From Saccharothrix sp. (GTDB taxonomy: Bacteria > Actinomycetota > Actinomycetes > Mycobacteriales > Pseudonocardiaceae): a stretch of 64,000 nucleotides of DNA. Below are positions 7,617 through 15,556 of the stretch, piece after piece (position 1 is the stretch's first letter; every line of letters starts with the position of its first letter). The translations under genes and the position numbers were made by a program. The stretch is from NCBI RefSeq assembly GCF_031180885.1, contig NZ_JAPSLK010000033.1, positions 1 through 64,000 of the forward strand, given 5' to 3'. Below the pieces are notes generated by a model. The model was given only the letters and a program-made list of their open reading frames with translations, ran no database searches and was not told the DNA's origin.

Positions 7617-9787
7617 CCGCCACGCAGGTCGCCCACACCACGACCGCCGCTCGGCCGGACATCGAGGTCGTCCGGCTCGCCGCCGCCGGTACCGCGCTCA
7701 TCGTCGGCGTCGAAGGGGCGGCCGTGCCCCGCGTCCTGCACTGGGGCGAGGACCCCGGCGCCGCCGCCCCGGACGCGCTCGCGCTCGGGACCTTGCCACC
7801 GCCACCCGTCGCCGCACTCGACGTCCCCGTGCTGCTGCGACTGATCCCACAGGAGAGCGACGGGTGGGCGGGCCGCCCCGGCGTCGCCGGACACCGCGAC
7901 GGCCGCGTCCCCCACCTCAGGCTGCAACTGGCGGAACCGGTCCCGGTGACCGTGCACGAGTCCGGCGGCGGCAGCCTGCTCATCCACACCCGGGACACCG
8001 ACGCCCAGCTGTCGATCCGCACCGAGCTGGAGATGGACCGGTTCGGCGTGGTGCGCATCCGGCACGAGGTGACCAACGACGGCCCCACGGCCTGCACCGT
8101 CGACTCCGTGGCCGGCCTCCTCCCGGTCGACAGCCGGGCCACCGAGGTCATGGACTTCACCGGACGCTGGTCCGGCGAACGCGTCCCACAACGCCGTCCG
8201 CTCCAGCACGGCCTGACCGCCCGGGAGTCCCGCCGCGGCCGGACCGGGCACGACGCGACCGGTCTGCTGATCCTCGGCGAGCCGGGGTTCGGGTTCCGCC
8301 GGGGCGAGGTCTGGGCGGTGCACGCCGGGTGGAGCGGCAACCACCTGCACTACGCGGAACGGCTCCCCGAACACGGACCGGTCCTCGGCGCCGGAGAACT
8401 GCTCGCCGCGGGCGAGGTGCGGCTGGCCCGCGGCGAGTCCTACCGCAGCCCCTGGGTCCACTTCGCCTGGTCCGGCAACGGCCTGGACGAGCTGTCCAAG
8501 CGGCTGCACGACCACCTGCGCGACCGGCACCATCACCCGCACGCCCCCCGACCCGTCATGCTCAACACCTGGGAAGCGGTCTACTTCGACCACCGGCTGG
8601 ACACGTTGCGCGACCTGGCCGACCGGGCGGCCCGCATCGGCGTGGAGCGGTTCGTCCTCGACGACGGCTGGTTCCACGGACGCCGCGACGACACCGCCGG
8701 GCTCGGCGACTGGACCGTGGACCGCACGGTGTGGCCCGACGGCCTGCACCCCCTGGTGAACCACGTGCGCGCCCTCGGCATGCAGGTCGGGCTCTGGGTA
8801 GAACCGGAGATGGTCAACCCCGACTCCGACCTGGCCCGCGCCCACCCCGACTGGCTGCTGACCGCACCCGGCCGCCCGGCGCTGCCGCAACGTTCCCAGC
8901 AGGTGCTCGACCTGGCCCGCCCCGAGGCCTACGCACACGTCCTGGCCCACCTCGACGCGCTGGTCACCGAGTACCGCCTCGACTACCTCAAATGGGACCA
9001 GAACCGCAACCTGCTGGAAGCCGTCCACGATGGACGCGCGGGTGTACGCGCCCAGACCCTGGCGACCTACCGTCTCCTGGGCGAGCTACGCACCCGGCAC
9101 CCGCGGTTGGAGATCGAGTCCTGTTCCAGCGGCGGCGCCCGCGTCGACTACGGCATCCTCCAGCACACCGACCGCGTCTGGGCCTCCGACACCATCGATC
9201 CCGTGGAACGGCAAGAGATCCAGCGATGGACCGGACTGCTCGTGCCACCGGAAATGATCGGCTGCCACGTCGGTGCCGCCACCGCCCACACCACCGGCCG
9301 CAGCACCTCCCTCTCGTTCCGCTTGGCGACCGCGCTGTTCGGACACGCCGGCATCGAATGGGACCTCACCGCCTGCACCGACACCGAACTCGACCAACTG
9401 GCCACCTGGGTGGCCCTCCACAAACGCCTACGCCCCTTGCTCCACAACGGAACCACCGTCCACGCCGACCACCCCGACCCAGGCACCCGCTTGCACGGGG
9501 TCGTCGCACCCGACCGCCGGCACGCCGTATTCAGCCTCGCCCAGCTGACGAGCGCCACAAACTCCGTCCCCACGCGCCTGCACTTCCCCGGCCTGGACCC
9601 CCACCTCCACTACACCGTCACCCTCTGCCCGGAGATCAGCATCCCGGCCACCTTCCCACCACGCCCGGTGCCCTGGCTCGTCCAGGGGAGCATCCGGCTA
9701 CCGGGATCCGTCCTGTCCACCATCGGCCTCGCCGCTCCCCTGCTGGACCCGGCGCAAGCCATCGTCCTGGAACTGCTGGCCACCTGA
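7613..9787 (+). CDS. Alpha-galactosidase, glycoside hydrolase family 36
   Basis: A 724-residue cytoplasmic enzyme that releases terminal alpha-galactose from oligosaccharides such as raffinose-type sugars. A beta-rich N-terminal domain covers about 1-300 and the catalytic barrel follows. Visible active-site landmarks: FVLDDGWFHGRRDD, the nucleophile loop LKWDQNRN (Asp), ESCSSGGARVDYG, and the acid/base loop VWASDTIDP (Asp). There is no signal peptide, so it acts on imported sugars. The ATG overlaps the regulator stop (ATGA), so the two are one transcript. Length is normal for GH36. Confidence 0.94.
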   Translation: MTATQVAHTTTAARPDIEVVRLAAAGTALIVGVEGAAVPRVLHWGEDPGAAAPDALALGTLPPPPVAALDVPVLLRLIPQESDGWAGRPGVAGHRDGRVPHLRLQLAEPVPVTVHESGGGSLLIHTRDTDAQLSIRTELEMDRFGVVRIRHEVTNDGPTACTVDSVAGLLPVDSRATEVMDFTGRWSGERVPQRRPLQHGLTARESRRGRTGHDATGLLILGEPGFGFRRGEVWAVHAGWSGNHLHYAERLPEHGPVLGAGELLAAGEVRLARGESYRSPWVHFAWSGNGLDELSKRLHDHLRDRHHHPHAPRPVMLNTWEAVYFDHRLDTLRDLADRAARIGVERFVLDDGWFHGRRDDTAGLGDWTVDRTVWPDGLHPLVNHVRALGMQVGLWVEPEMVNPDSDLARAHPDWLLTAPGRPALPQRSQQVLDLARPEAYAHVLAHLDALVTEYRLDYLKWDQNRNLLEAVHDGRAGVRAQTLATYRLLGELRTRHPRLEIESCSSGGARVDYGILQHTDRVWASDTIDPVERQEIQRWTGLLVPPEMIGCHVGAATAHTTGRSTSLSFRLATALFGHAGIEWDLTACTDTELDQLATWVALHKRLRPLLHNGTTVHADHPDPGTRLHGVVAPDRRHAVFSLAQLTSATNSVPTRLHFPGLDPHLHYTVTLCPEISIPATFPPRPVPWLVQGSIRLPGSVLSTIGLAAPLLDPAQAIVLELLAT

Positions 9788-9910
9788 CCCCGCACAACGG
9801 CCTCTCCCCCGCGGTGGCAGGACTCGCCCCCGGTCCACACGTCGGTCTCAAGCGTCCGCGAGGCGCGGTGGCCACGCCCATCGCCACCGCGCCCCTGTCC
9901 ACCACCGCTT

Positions 9911-9967
9911 TCGACCGGGACTCCCCACGTCCGGGAGACCATCGACGAGCCGGGTCGGCCGCACAAG
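9911..9967 (-). promoter_or_regulatory. Conserved element, copy C, without an attached sigma gene
   Basis: Nearly identical to 984-1041 (shared ACTCCCC-ACGTCCGGGAGACC, TCGA and GCCGGGTCG). Read in the same orientation as copies A and B it would face left, into the 124 bp behind the alpha-galactosidase gene, where no credible reading frame is present. Short similarity continues beyond the box (GGTCGAA, GTGGAC), so this is probably the leftover upstream region of a lost third sigma gene. The rest of 9788-10042 shows nothing else. Confidence 0.45.
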
Positions 9968-10042
9968 TGCGCCACAGACAGGCGACATTACGACATTCAG
10001 GCTAACCTGCTGGTCGAGGGTGACTACGGGAGGCCGCCGCCG

Positions 10043-11176
10043 ATGCCAGTCCTCCACCCGCCGGTCCCGCTGGCGCTGGCGCAGTCGGAGCGGGCTGTGC
10101 CGGACGGCCCTGGATGGTGGTTCGAGCCCAAGTACGACGGCTGGCGCGGCTGCCTGCACGTCGCCCGCGGGAAGCTGCACTCCCGCTCGGGCGCCGACCT
10201 GTCCTGCCGCTTCCCCGAGATCCTCCGCGCCGCCGAGCAGCAGGTCGGCGACCTCGTCCTTGACGGCGAGTTGGTCGCACTCCAAGCAGGACGACTGGAC
10301 TTCGCCGCCCTGCAATCAGCCCCGGGCCGCCGCGCCACTGAGGGCATCACGATCCACTTCATGGCCTTCGACCTGCTCGCCGAAGAAGACCGCGACCTGC
10401 GCAAACAGCCCTACCAGGCGCGGCGTGAACTCCTCGAACAGGCACTGGCCACCGTCAGGGCACCGCTCGCGCTGACCCCCGCCACCGCGGATCGCGAACG
10501 GGCCCTGCGCTGGCTCGACGCCGACTTCGCGACCGTGGGCATCGAGGGCGTGGTCGCCAAACACGCCGACAGCCGCTACCTCGGCGACCGACGCGAGTGG
10601 ATCAAGGTCCGCCACCAGGAACGGGTCGACGCGGTCGTCATCGGCGTCACCGGGACCGTCGGCCACCCCGACTCGCTGGTGCTGGCCCAATCCGACGGCC
10701 ACGGCCACCTCCGCGCCGTCGGCCTCTCCCTCCCGTTGAGCCGCACCATGCGGGCGAACCTCGCAGGACGGTTGATCCCCGTCGCCGGAGCCGAACGGAC
10801 CGCACTACCCGGCCCGGTCGGCGGCCTACCGGGCCAGCCGGCCGCGATGTACCTGCCGGTCCACCCCAAGGTCGTCGTCGAGGTGGAAGCCGACCCCAAC
10901 GTGGAGTTCGGCCGCTTCCGCCATCGCCCCAAAGTCCTCCGAGTCCGAGCCTTATCCGCTGTGAGCGGCGCGACGCTGCCGGCGATCCACTCGCGTTCGG
11001 TGTCGGTGGCCGTAGCGACCTCGTGTCACACCCAATCCGCGATCGAGGCTGCCCACGGCACCAGTCGCGTCGTCGTGCTCACGCCAACATGGCAAGGCGG
11101 CGAGCCCTCGCGCCGCAGGGGTGACCTTGGCAATCACGGTCGCGTCGAACCGCATTTTTGCGGATTCGCGACGTAA
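10043..11176 (+). CDS. ATP-dependent DNA ligase (LigC-like), with an odd C-terminal extension
   Basis: A nucleotidyltransferase-type ligase. Motif I is FEPKYDGWR, with Lys as the predicted AMP-accepting residue; LVLDGELVAL, HFMAFDLLAE, EGVVAKHADSRY and EWIKVRHQERVDAVVIG are the later ligase motifs, followed by an OB-fold to about residue 300. Homologues usually end soon after the RHRPKVLRVR block; here the frame runs on for some 75 residues of low-quality sequence (TLPAIHSRSVSV...), so the normal stop was probably lost by mutation or rearrangement. The ATG has GGGAGG nine bases upstream. No Ku or LigD-type polymerase gene is adjacent. It may act in repair. Confidence 0.85.
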   Translation: MPVLHPPVPLALAQSERAVPDGPGWWFEPKYDGWRGCLHVARGKLHSRSGADLSCRFPEILRAAEQQVGDLVLDGELVALQAGRLDFAALQSAPGRRATEGITIHFMAFDLLAEEDRDLRKQPYQARRELLEQALATVRAPLALTPATADRERALRWLDADFATVGIEGVVAKHADSRYLGDRREWIKVRHQERVDAVVIGVTGTVGHPDSLVLAQSDGHGHLRAVGLSLPLSRTMRANLAGRLIPVAGAERTALPGPVGGLPGQPAAMYLPVHPKVVVEVEADPNVEFGRFRHRPKVLRVRALSAVSGATLPAIHSRSVSVAVATSCHTQSAIEAAHGTSRVVVLTPTWQGGEPSRRRGDLGNHGRVEPHFCGFAT

Positions 11177-11224
11177 GGTCTCCCGACGCAGCAACAGCAC
11201 GTCCAGGCAGGAGCACCACCACCC

Positions 11225-11539
11225 GTGGCCAATACCCTCGACCCCGCACGCGCGGAGCAAGAAGCACGCACCCGCTTCGCCGACCTCGGCATCGCCGCCC
11301 CGGCCGTCCGCGACGACCGGGGCACCGTGCACTCCCCCGACGCCCGCTACGTCGAGATCCTCCGCCGCGCCCGACTGATCACCATCAGCGACGGACTCGC
11401 CGAAGCCGTCACCGCCCACCTGACCGCCACGGGCATCGAGGCCGAGGTCGACCAGGTACGCGTCGACCCAGCCGAGACCGACGAACAGGTCATGGCCATC
11501 CGCACCACCCTCGCCGGCACCCCGTCGTCGTACCGCTGA
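11225..11539 (+). CDS. Small hypothetical protein
   Basis: A 104-residue acidic protein with no signal or membrane segment. It is composed of predicted short helices (ARAEQEARTRFADLG, ARYVEILRRARLITISDGLA) and ends AGTPSSYR. A GTG start at 11225 is preceded by AGGAG at about ten bases. Codon third positions are GC-rich in this frame, which supports real coding. I do not recognise the family. Confidence 0.5.
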   Translation: MANTLDPARAEQEARTRFADLGIAAPAVRDDRGTVHSPDARYVEILRRARLITISDGLAEAVTAHLTATGIEAEVDQVRVDPAETDEQVMAIRTTLAGTPSSYR

Positions 11540-11544
11540 GACCC

Positions 11545-11709
11545 GGTGCAACCAAACTGCGGATCTACCCCCTCACCGACCGGATCCTCCTACCGGAACC
11601 GCCCGCAGCGGTTGTCGACCTGCCGCCAACCGCACGCGAGTCCGACGGCTGGATCACCGCGTCCACGATCGCCGACGCCCTGGAGCCCCACCTCCGCCTG
11701 GGTGCTTGA
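11545..11709 (+). pseudogene. Possible C-terminal gene remnant
   Basis: The frame ending at 11709 reads like genuine protein (TKLRIYPLTDRILLPEPP, then SDGWITASTIADALEPHL) but has no usable ATG or GTG start; only a CTG at 11536 is in frame. It is probably the tail of a gene whose front was lost, or a frameshifted continuation of 11225-11539. Function unknown. Confidence 0.3.
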
Positions 11710-11912
11710 AGCCTTCCCGCAGCGCCCAAGCCGATGCCGCGCACGAAGTCTCCGGTGGTCAGCCCGCGCCTGCGGAGTTCGTCCTCGATGTAGCCCCAGA
11801 GGGGCGAGGACGCCCGTTAAATAGCCACAAGGTCATGTTAAGTGCAGGCACATGACGTACGGTGCGCGGTGCGCTCGCAACGGTGTTGGGCACGGGAGGA
11901 CATCGATGTTGG

Positions 11913-12965
11913 TCACTCGAAGGTGTCGTGGTCGGTGCGGCTGCGCAGGGTTGGGAGCGGGTTGTCGGGGTGGTCGAGCCAGAGGGTGTGGGTGTCGGGG
12001 GTGACGGTGAGGCCGAAGCGTTCCAACCGGGTTGTCCGTTGTCGTTCCACGTGCGCCAAACGTTCTCGACATGCGTCCACAGTGGAGTCGGGCCGCCTTC
12101 CCGGACCTGCCTGGGGCCGTCCCCGAGGGTGACGTGGCACCACGGCCCGTCGCTGGCGGTGAGGGTGGCGGCGTTCGGGGTGCGGGTGGCGGGGTCGAGG
12201 GTGTAGCCGTGGCGCAGGTCCGGGGGCAGGGTGAAGCTGGCCAGCAGCCAGAGTTCGCGGCGGGTCTTCCACGGTTCGGCGGGAGCGGTTGTGCTGTGTT
12301 CGCGCTGCTGCTCGGCCCGCACCGACGGGGCGGGAATGCCGGTGGTGGTGGTGTGGTGGCGCATGGGCATGAACCCGGCCCAGCGGCCGGTGAAGCGGCC
12401 TTCCAGTCGGTTGGGGTGGCGGTGCAGCAGGACGAGGTTGCCCGCGCCGGAGCCGACCTTGAGGTCGGTGAGCAGGCGTGCGCCAGGTGCTGCTTGTTCG
12501 GCCCATGTCCAGGGAATGCCGGGAACGGAGCAGGTGGCGATGATCCGGTCGTAGGGGGCGTGGTCCGGCCAGCCTTGGACGCCGTCGCGGGCGGCGAGGT
12601 GAGGATGGCGGCCGATGGCGGGGAACCGCGTGCGGGCAGTGTCGACCAGCACCGGGTCGACGTCGAGGGAGTGGACGTGCTCGTCACCGAGGCGGTGGGC
12701 GAGCAGGGCGGCGTTGTAGCCGGTGCCGGTGCCGATCTCCAGGACTCGGTGGCCGTCGTGGATGTCGAGCGACTCCAGCCTCCTGACCATGAGGTCCGGT
12801 TTGGTGCTGGAGGAGATCGGCTGGCCGGTGTCGTCGAGTTCGGTGACCAGGGTGGTGGTCAAGTAGGCCAGGTCGAGGTCCGCGCCGGCGGTCTCCGGGG
12901 CTGTCCAGGTGCCGTCGGGTTGTTGGCGGTAGGCGGTGGAGACCAGCAGGTGTCGTGGGGTGGCA
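11913..12965 (-). pseudogene. Broken protein-L-isoaspartate-type methyltransferase of the graspetide (ATP-grasp peptide maturase) type
   Basis: The reading frame holds ATPRHLLVSTAYRQQPDGTW, TTTLVTELDD, QPISSSTKPDLM, the SAM-binding loop VLEIGTGTGYNAALLAHRLG and APYDRIIATCSVPGIPWTW. Together these match the PIMT-like methyltransferases that accompany ATP-grasp graspetide maturases. Two defects: the first ~40 residues expected before the PRHL motif are replaced by unrelated sequence that joins a 35-bp transposase scrap at 12973, and a frameshift near 12025 moves the true C-terminus (FGLTVTPDTHTLWLDHPD, ending at 11913) into another frame. No ATP-grasp ligase or graspetide precursor is nearby, so it is a stranded remnant. 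Family placement is from memory of motifs. Confidence 0.65.
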
Positions 12966-12972
12966 CCTCGGT

Positions 12973-13007
12973 GGACTTGGCGCCCTTCTTCAGGAATCCG
13001 GTCTCGT
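12973..13007 (-). mobile_element. 35-bp transposase scrap
   Basis: Identical over 35 bp to 23221-23255 inside the IS701-like transposase remnant; on the minus strand it codes for ETGFLKKGAKS, a conserved part of that transposase. It marks the break at the 5' end of the methyltransferase remnant. Confidence 0.6.
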
Positions 13008-13080
13008 ACGCCTTCGGCGTCCGCCAGGTGCTCCCGATGCGTCGTCACGGGCATCGTCACGCGCCCCGTCGACACCCCAC

Positions 13081-13503
13081 GTCGTGCTCGGCGGGTTCCC
13101 CGACGCCCTTGGTGTCGGCCGGACCGAGCAGCCCGACGAGCCCGACCGCCGCGCCGCCCTCTACCGCAGCCTGGTCGCCGACAAGCAGGTGCTGGTGGTG
13201 CTGGACAACGCCGCCGCCGGCGACCAGGTCACCCCGCTGCTCCCCGGCGCCGACCGGTGCGCCGTGCCGGTGACCAGCCGCGACCGCCTGCCTGGGGCCG
13301 AGCACTTGAGCTTCTCCGACGCGCAAGTGCTGCTCCCGCAACTCGACGACGACTTCACGGCGTCGATCGGCACCATCGACCCGCGATCGATCCTCGCCGC
13401 CCAGCGGAAGTACCTCGCGGCGTTCTTCGACCTGCACCTGCGCGGCCGACCGAGACCGGTGTTCGACCGGCCGGCACACCCCGACGTCCAGATCATCTTC
13501 TGA
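13081..13503 (+). pseudogene. Composite of an NB-ARC regulator fragment and an esterase C-terminus
   Basis: One open frame built of two unrelated pieces. The first half (GGFPDALGV, RAALYRSLVADKQVLVVLDNA, VTPLLPGADRC, VTSRDRL) matches the NB-ARC ATPase region of AfsR/SARP regulators and resembles the intact gene at 43637-46627. The second half, from about 13300 (LSFSDAQVLLPQL, IGTIDPRSILAAQRKYLAAFF, HPDVQIIF), looks like the end of a PAF-acetylhydrolase/dienelactone-hydrolase-type esterase. Neither half has its catalytic or nucleotide-binding front. The junction near 13290-13300 looks like a deletion fusion, and it is unlikely to work. Confidence 0.6.
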
Positions 13504-13668
13504 TCACGCGGCCCCCGTGCAGATACATGGTTCGACCCCCCAATTCACCCCCAAGTTTGTGGGCCGGGTCTTTGAGGGTGTCTCCCTCACGCGTGGCAGG
13601 GGGTGTGGCCGCGAGAGTTGGTCCCGTCGCCGCCGGACGGGCCGGGGGTGGGACGAGGGGAGTCAGCG

Positions 13669-14829
13669 ATGAGGATCAAGAAGGGTGGCTGGGTCGCGGG
13701 GGCGGTTGCCGCGTTGCTGTTGGCGGGGGCGGGGTCGGCGTCGGCTGATCTGGGGGCGCCGTTGCCGTTGGACGTGGACACGGCGAAGGCGGCGGAGTTC
13801 CTGCACGCGTCGCTGAACGGGAAGGCGAAGGGGTACGCGTTCGCGATCACCGAGAACGGCCTGCTGTCGCGGCAGGGATCGGGTGGGATCGCTCGGCAGG
13901 ACAAGGGCACGGCGTTCACCCCGACCACGCGGATCGAGATCGCCAGTGCGACCAAGAACGTGGTGGCCGCGGCGTTGTTGAAGGTCACGGAGGCGGCGGG
14001 GCTCACGCCGGAGGAGCCGATCTGGCCGTACCTGCCGCCGGACATGCGCTCGACCGCGAAGCCGGGGTGGAAGAACGTGACGATCAGGGACATCCTGGGT
14101 CACACCTCGGGGTTGGGGCAGTTCATCGGGGACCAGTCCGATGACGAGCAGAAGAAGATGAACGCCCGCTACGACGGCATCAAGTACGCGCTGTCGGTGG
14201 CGCAGCCGGTTGGCAAGGGCATGGGCTACGACTACGAGAACGAGAACTACGCCATCGCGCGGGTCGTGCTGACCCGGCTGTGGTACCTGACCGAGACGAA
14301 CCCGAACCTGGGTGTGCCGGAGTGGATCCAGCCCGGTGGTGCGCCGTGGTCGATGGCCTACATCAACCGCTACCTGTTCACCCCGGCCGGGATCGCCACG
14401 GTGAACTGCCTGGCGGCCGACCCGCAGAACGACGCGCACGGCTACCTGACCCGCACCTCGCAGACCGGCAACCTGCTGGAGATGTCGGGTGTGTCCTACG
14501 AGGCGTGCGCGAGCTACCGGGGGTTGCGGATGTCGGCGATCGACATGGTGCGGTGGCAGGCCTACCTGCGGCACGGCACGATCGTCTCCCCGCAGGTGCG
14601 GCTGTGGATGGACACCCTCCAGGACGGCGCGAAGGGTCTGGGGTGGGAGTTCGTGCAGGCCGGGACCCGCGCCCACGGCGGTGACTACAACAACGGGGCC
14701 GGCCGCGTGGTGACCTGCCACGGCCTGTTCCCGGGCAAGGTCGAGGCCTCCCTGGTCGTCAACAGCGGGATCGACGGCGGGGCCAAGCCGTGCTCCCTGC
14801 TGGCCGCCGCGGTGCAGGCCGGCAGCTGA
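13669..14829 (+). CDS. Secreted beta-lactamase-family serine hydrolase (class C / D-alanyl-D-alanine carboxypeptidase type)
   Basis: A 386-residue exported enzyme. A signal peptide (RIKKGGWVAGAVAALLLAGAGSASA is its span, residues 2-26) precedes the catalytic domain. The SxxK motif is SATK at about residue 101, giving nucleophile Ser and base Lys; a Tyr motif is in the YENENYA stretch; the third motif is HGG near the C-terminus. LGHTSGLGQ is a further family block. It could trim peptidoglycan stem peptides or hydrolyse esters or beta-lactams; sequence alone does not separate these. ATG 13669 has GAGGGGAG six bases upstream. Transcribed alone and followed by a strong terminator. Confidence 0.85.
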   Translation: MRIKKGGWVAGAVAALLLAGAGSASADLGAPLPLDVDTAKAAEFLHASLNGKAKGYAFAITENGLLSRQGSGGIARQDKGTAFTPTTRIEIASATKNVVAAALLKVTEAAGLTPEEPIWPYLPPDMRSTAKPGWKNVTIRDILGHTSGLGQFIGDQSDDEQKKMNARYDGIKYALSVAQPVGKGMGYDYENENYAIARVVLTRLWYLTETNPNLGVPEWIQPGGAPWSMAYINRYLFTPAGIATVNCLAADPQNDAHGYLTRTSQTGNLLEMSGVSYEACASYRGLRMSAIDMVRWQAYLRHGTIVSPQVRLWMDTLQDGAKGLGWEFVQAGTRAHGGDYNNGAGRVVTCHGLFPGKVEASLVVNSGIDGGAKPCSLLAAAVQAGS

Positions 14830-14843
14830 CCTCCGCACCCACA

Positions 14844-14884
14844 GCACGACGGCGGTGCCGGCGACCCCGGCACCGCCGTCGTGC
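14844..14884 (+). terminator. Perfect 18-bp hairpin after the serine hydrolase gene
   Basis: Arms 14844-14861 and 14867-14884 pair perfectly around CGACC. No U-run follows, as is usual in high-GC actinobacteria. It begins 15 bp after the stop codon. Confidence 0.85.
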
Positions 14885-15045
14885 CGCTATACCTGCGGGT
14901 CGGAGTCAATGCTTGAGTTGGTGCCGGGCCGGCGCGAGGTTTGCGGTCTCCCTCGAACGCGAGGGCCGCGCGGCAACGCCGACTGGCACCGGACGGTGAG
15001 GACGGAGGTGGTCCCTGGTGCCTGTCGGGTCGTGAACGCCACACC

Positions 15046-15519
15046 TCAGCGGTCGGATGCGCCGGCCATGCCGGTGGTGGGCCACGGTGGCAGGCGGCCG
15101 GCGGTGAAGTCCTCGCGCAGGGCCGTGATCCGCCCGCTGACGTGCTCGTCCAGTTCGGGCATGAGGACGACGTCGCCGTTGAAGGCCGGGTCGGTGCGGG
15201 CCTCCACCGCCAGCACACGTGTGTCCGTGGAGAGGTTGACGGCCATGTGCGGCGTGTCGGCGGCGATGTAGAGGAAGTCGCCGGGGCCCTGGATCGTGAC
15301 CTCCTCCAACTGTTCCCCCAGGAAGGTCGCGGCCCAACCGTCGACCACGGTGACGACGAGTTCGTGCTCGACGTGCTTGTGGGCTTTGGACATCCCGGAC
15401 GGCGGCATGATCACCACGCCGGCGCCGATGGCCCGACTGCCGGTGGTGGCGCGGTCCACACAGGTGAGCAGCGCCTGTCCTTGAAGGCTGATGACCGGTT
15501 GCAGGTTGCGCGAGGACAC
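15046..15519 (-). CDS. Cupin-domain protein
   Basis: A 157-residue single-domain cupin. The first cupin motif is visible around HKHVEHELVVTVVDG (His, His, Glu ligands) and the second around GPGDFLYIAADTPHMAVN (final His), so a metal site is likely. An acidic C-terminal tail (LMPELDEHVSGR) follows. Such proteins serve as small dioxygenases, isomerases or sugar/ligand sensors, and the substrate cannot be read here. Start is GTG 15519 with only a weak ribosome site. Next to the MocR gene in the same direction, 37 bp downstream of its stop, so they may be cotranscribed. Confidence 0.75.
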   Translation of the reverse strand: MSSRNLQPVISLQGQALLTCVDRATTGSRAIGAGVVIMPPSGMSKAHKHVEHELVVTVVDGWAATFLGEQLEEVTIQGPGDFLYIAADTPHMAVNLSTDTRVLAVEARTDPAFNGDVVLMPELDEHVSGRITALREDFTAGRLPPWPTTGMAGASDR

Positions 15520-15556
15520 GGTGCGCCACCGGGGACGAGGGGTACGCGCGTGGTGA

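Noticed and set aside
6800..9787. 995-codon frame upstream of the alpha-galactosidase
   Set aside because: The first 270 codons are an out-of-frame shadow of the LacI gene, rich in Arg and Pro; the true start is ATG 7613.
11546..11824. GTG-started + strand frame
   Set aside because: Ser/Pro/Arg-rich and out of phase with the more protein-like frame ending at 11709.
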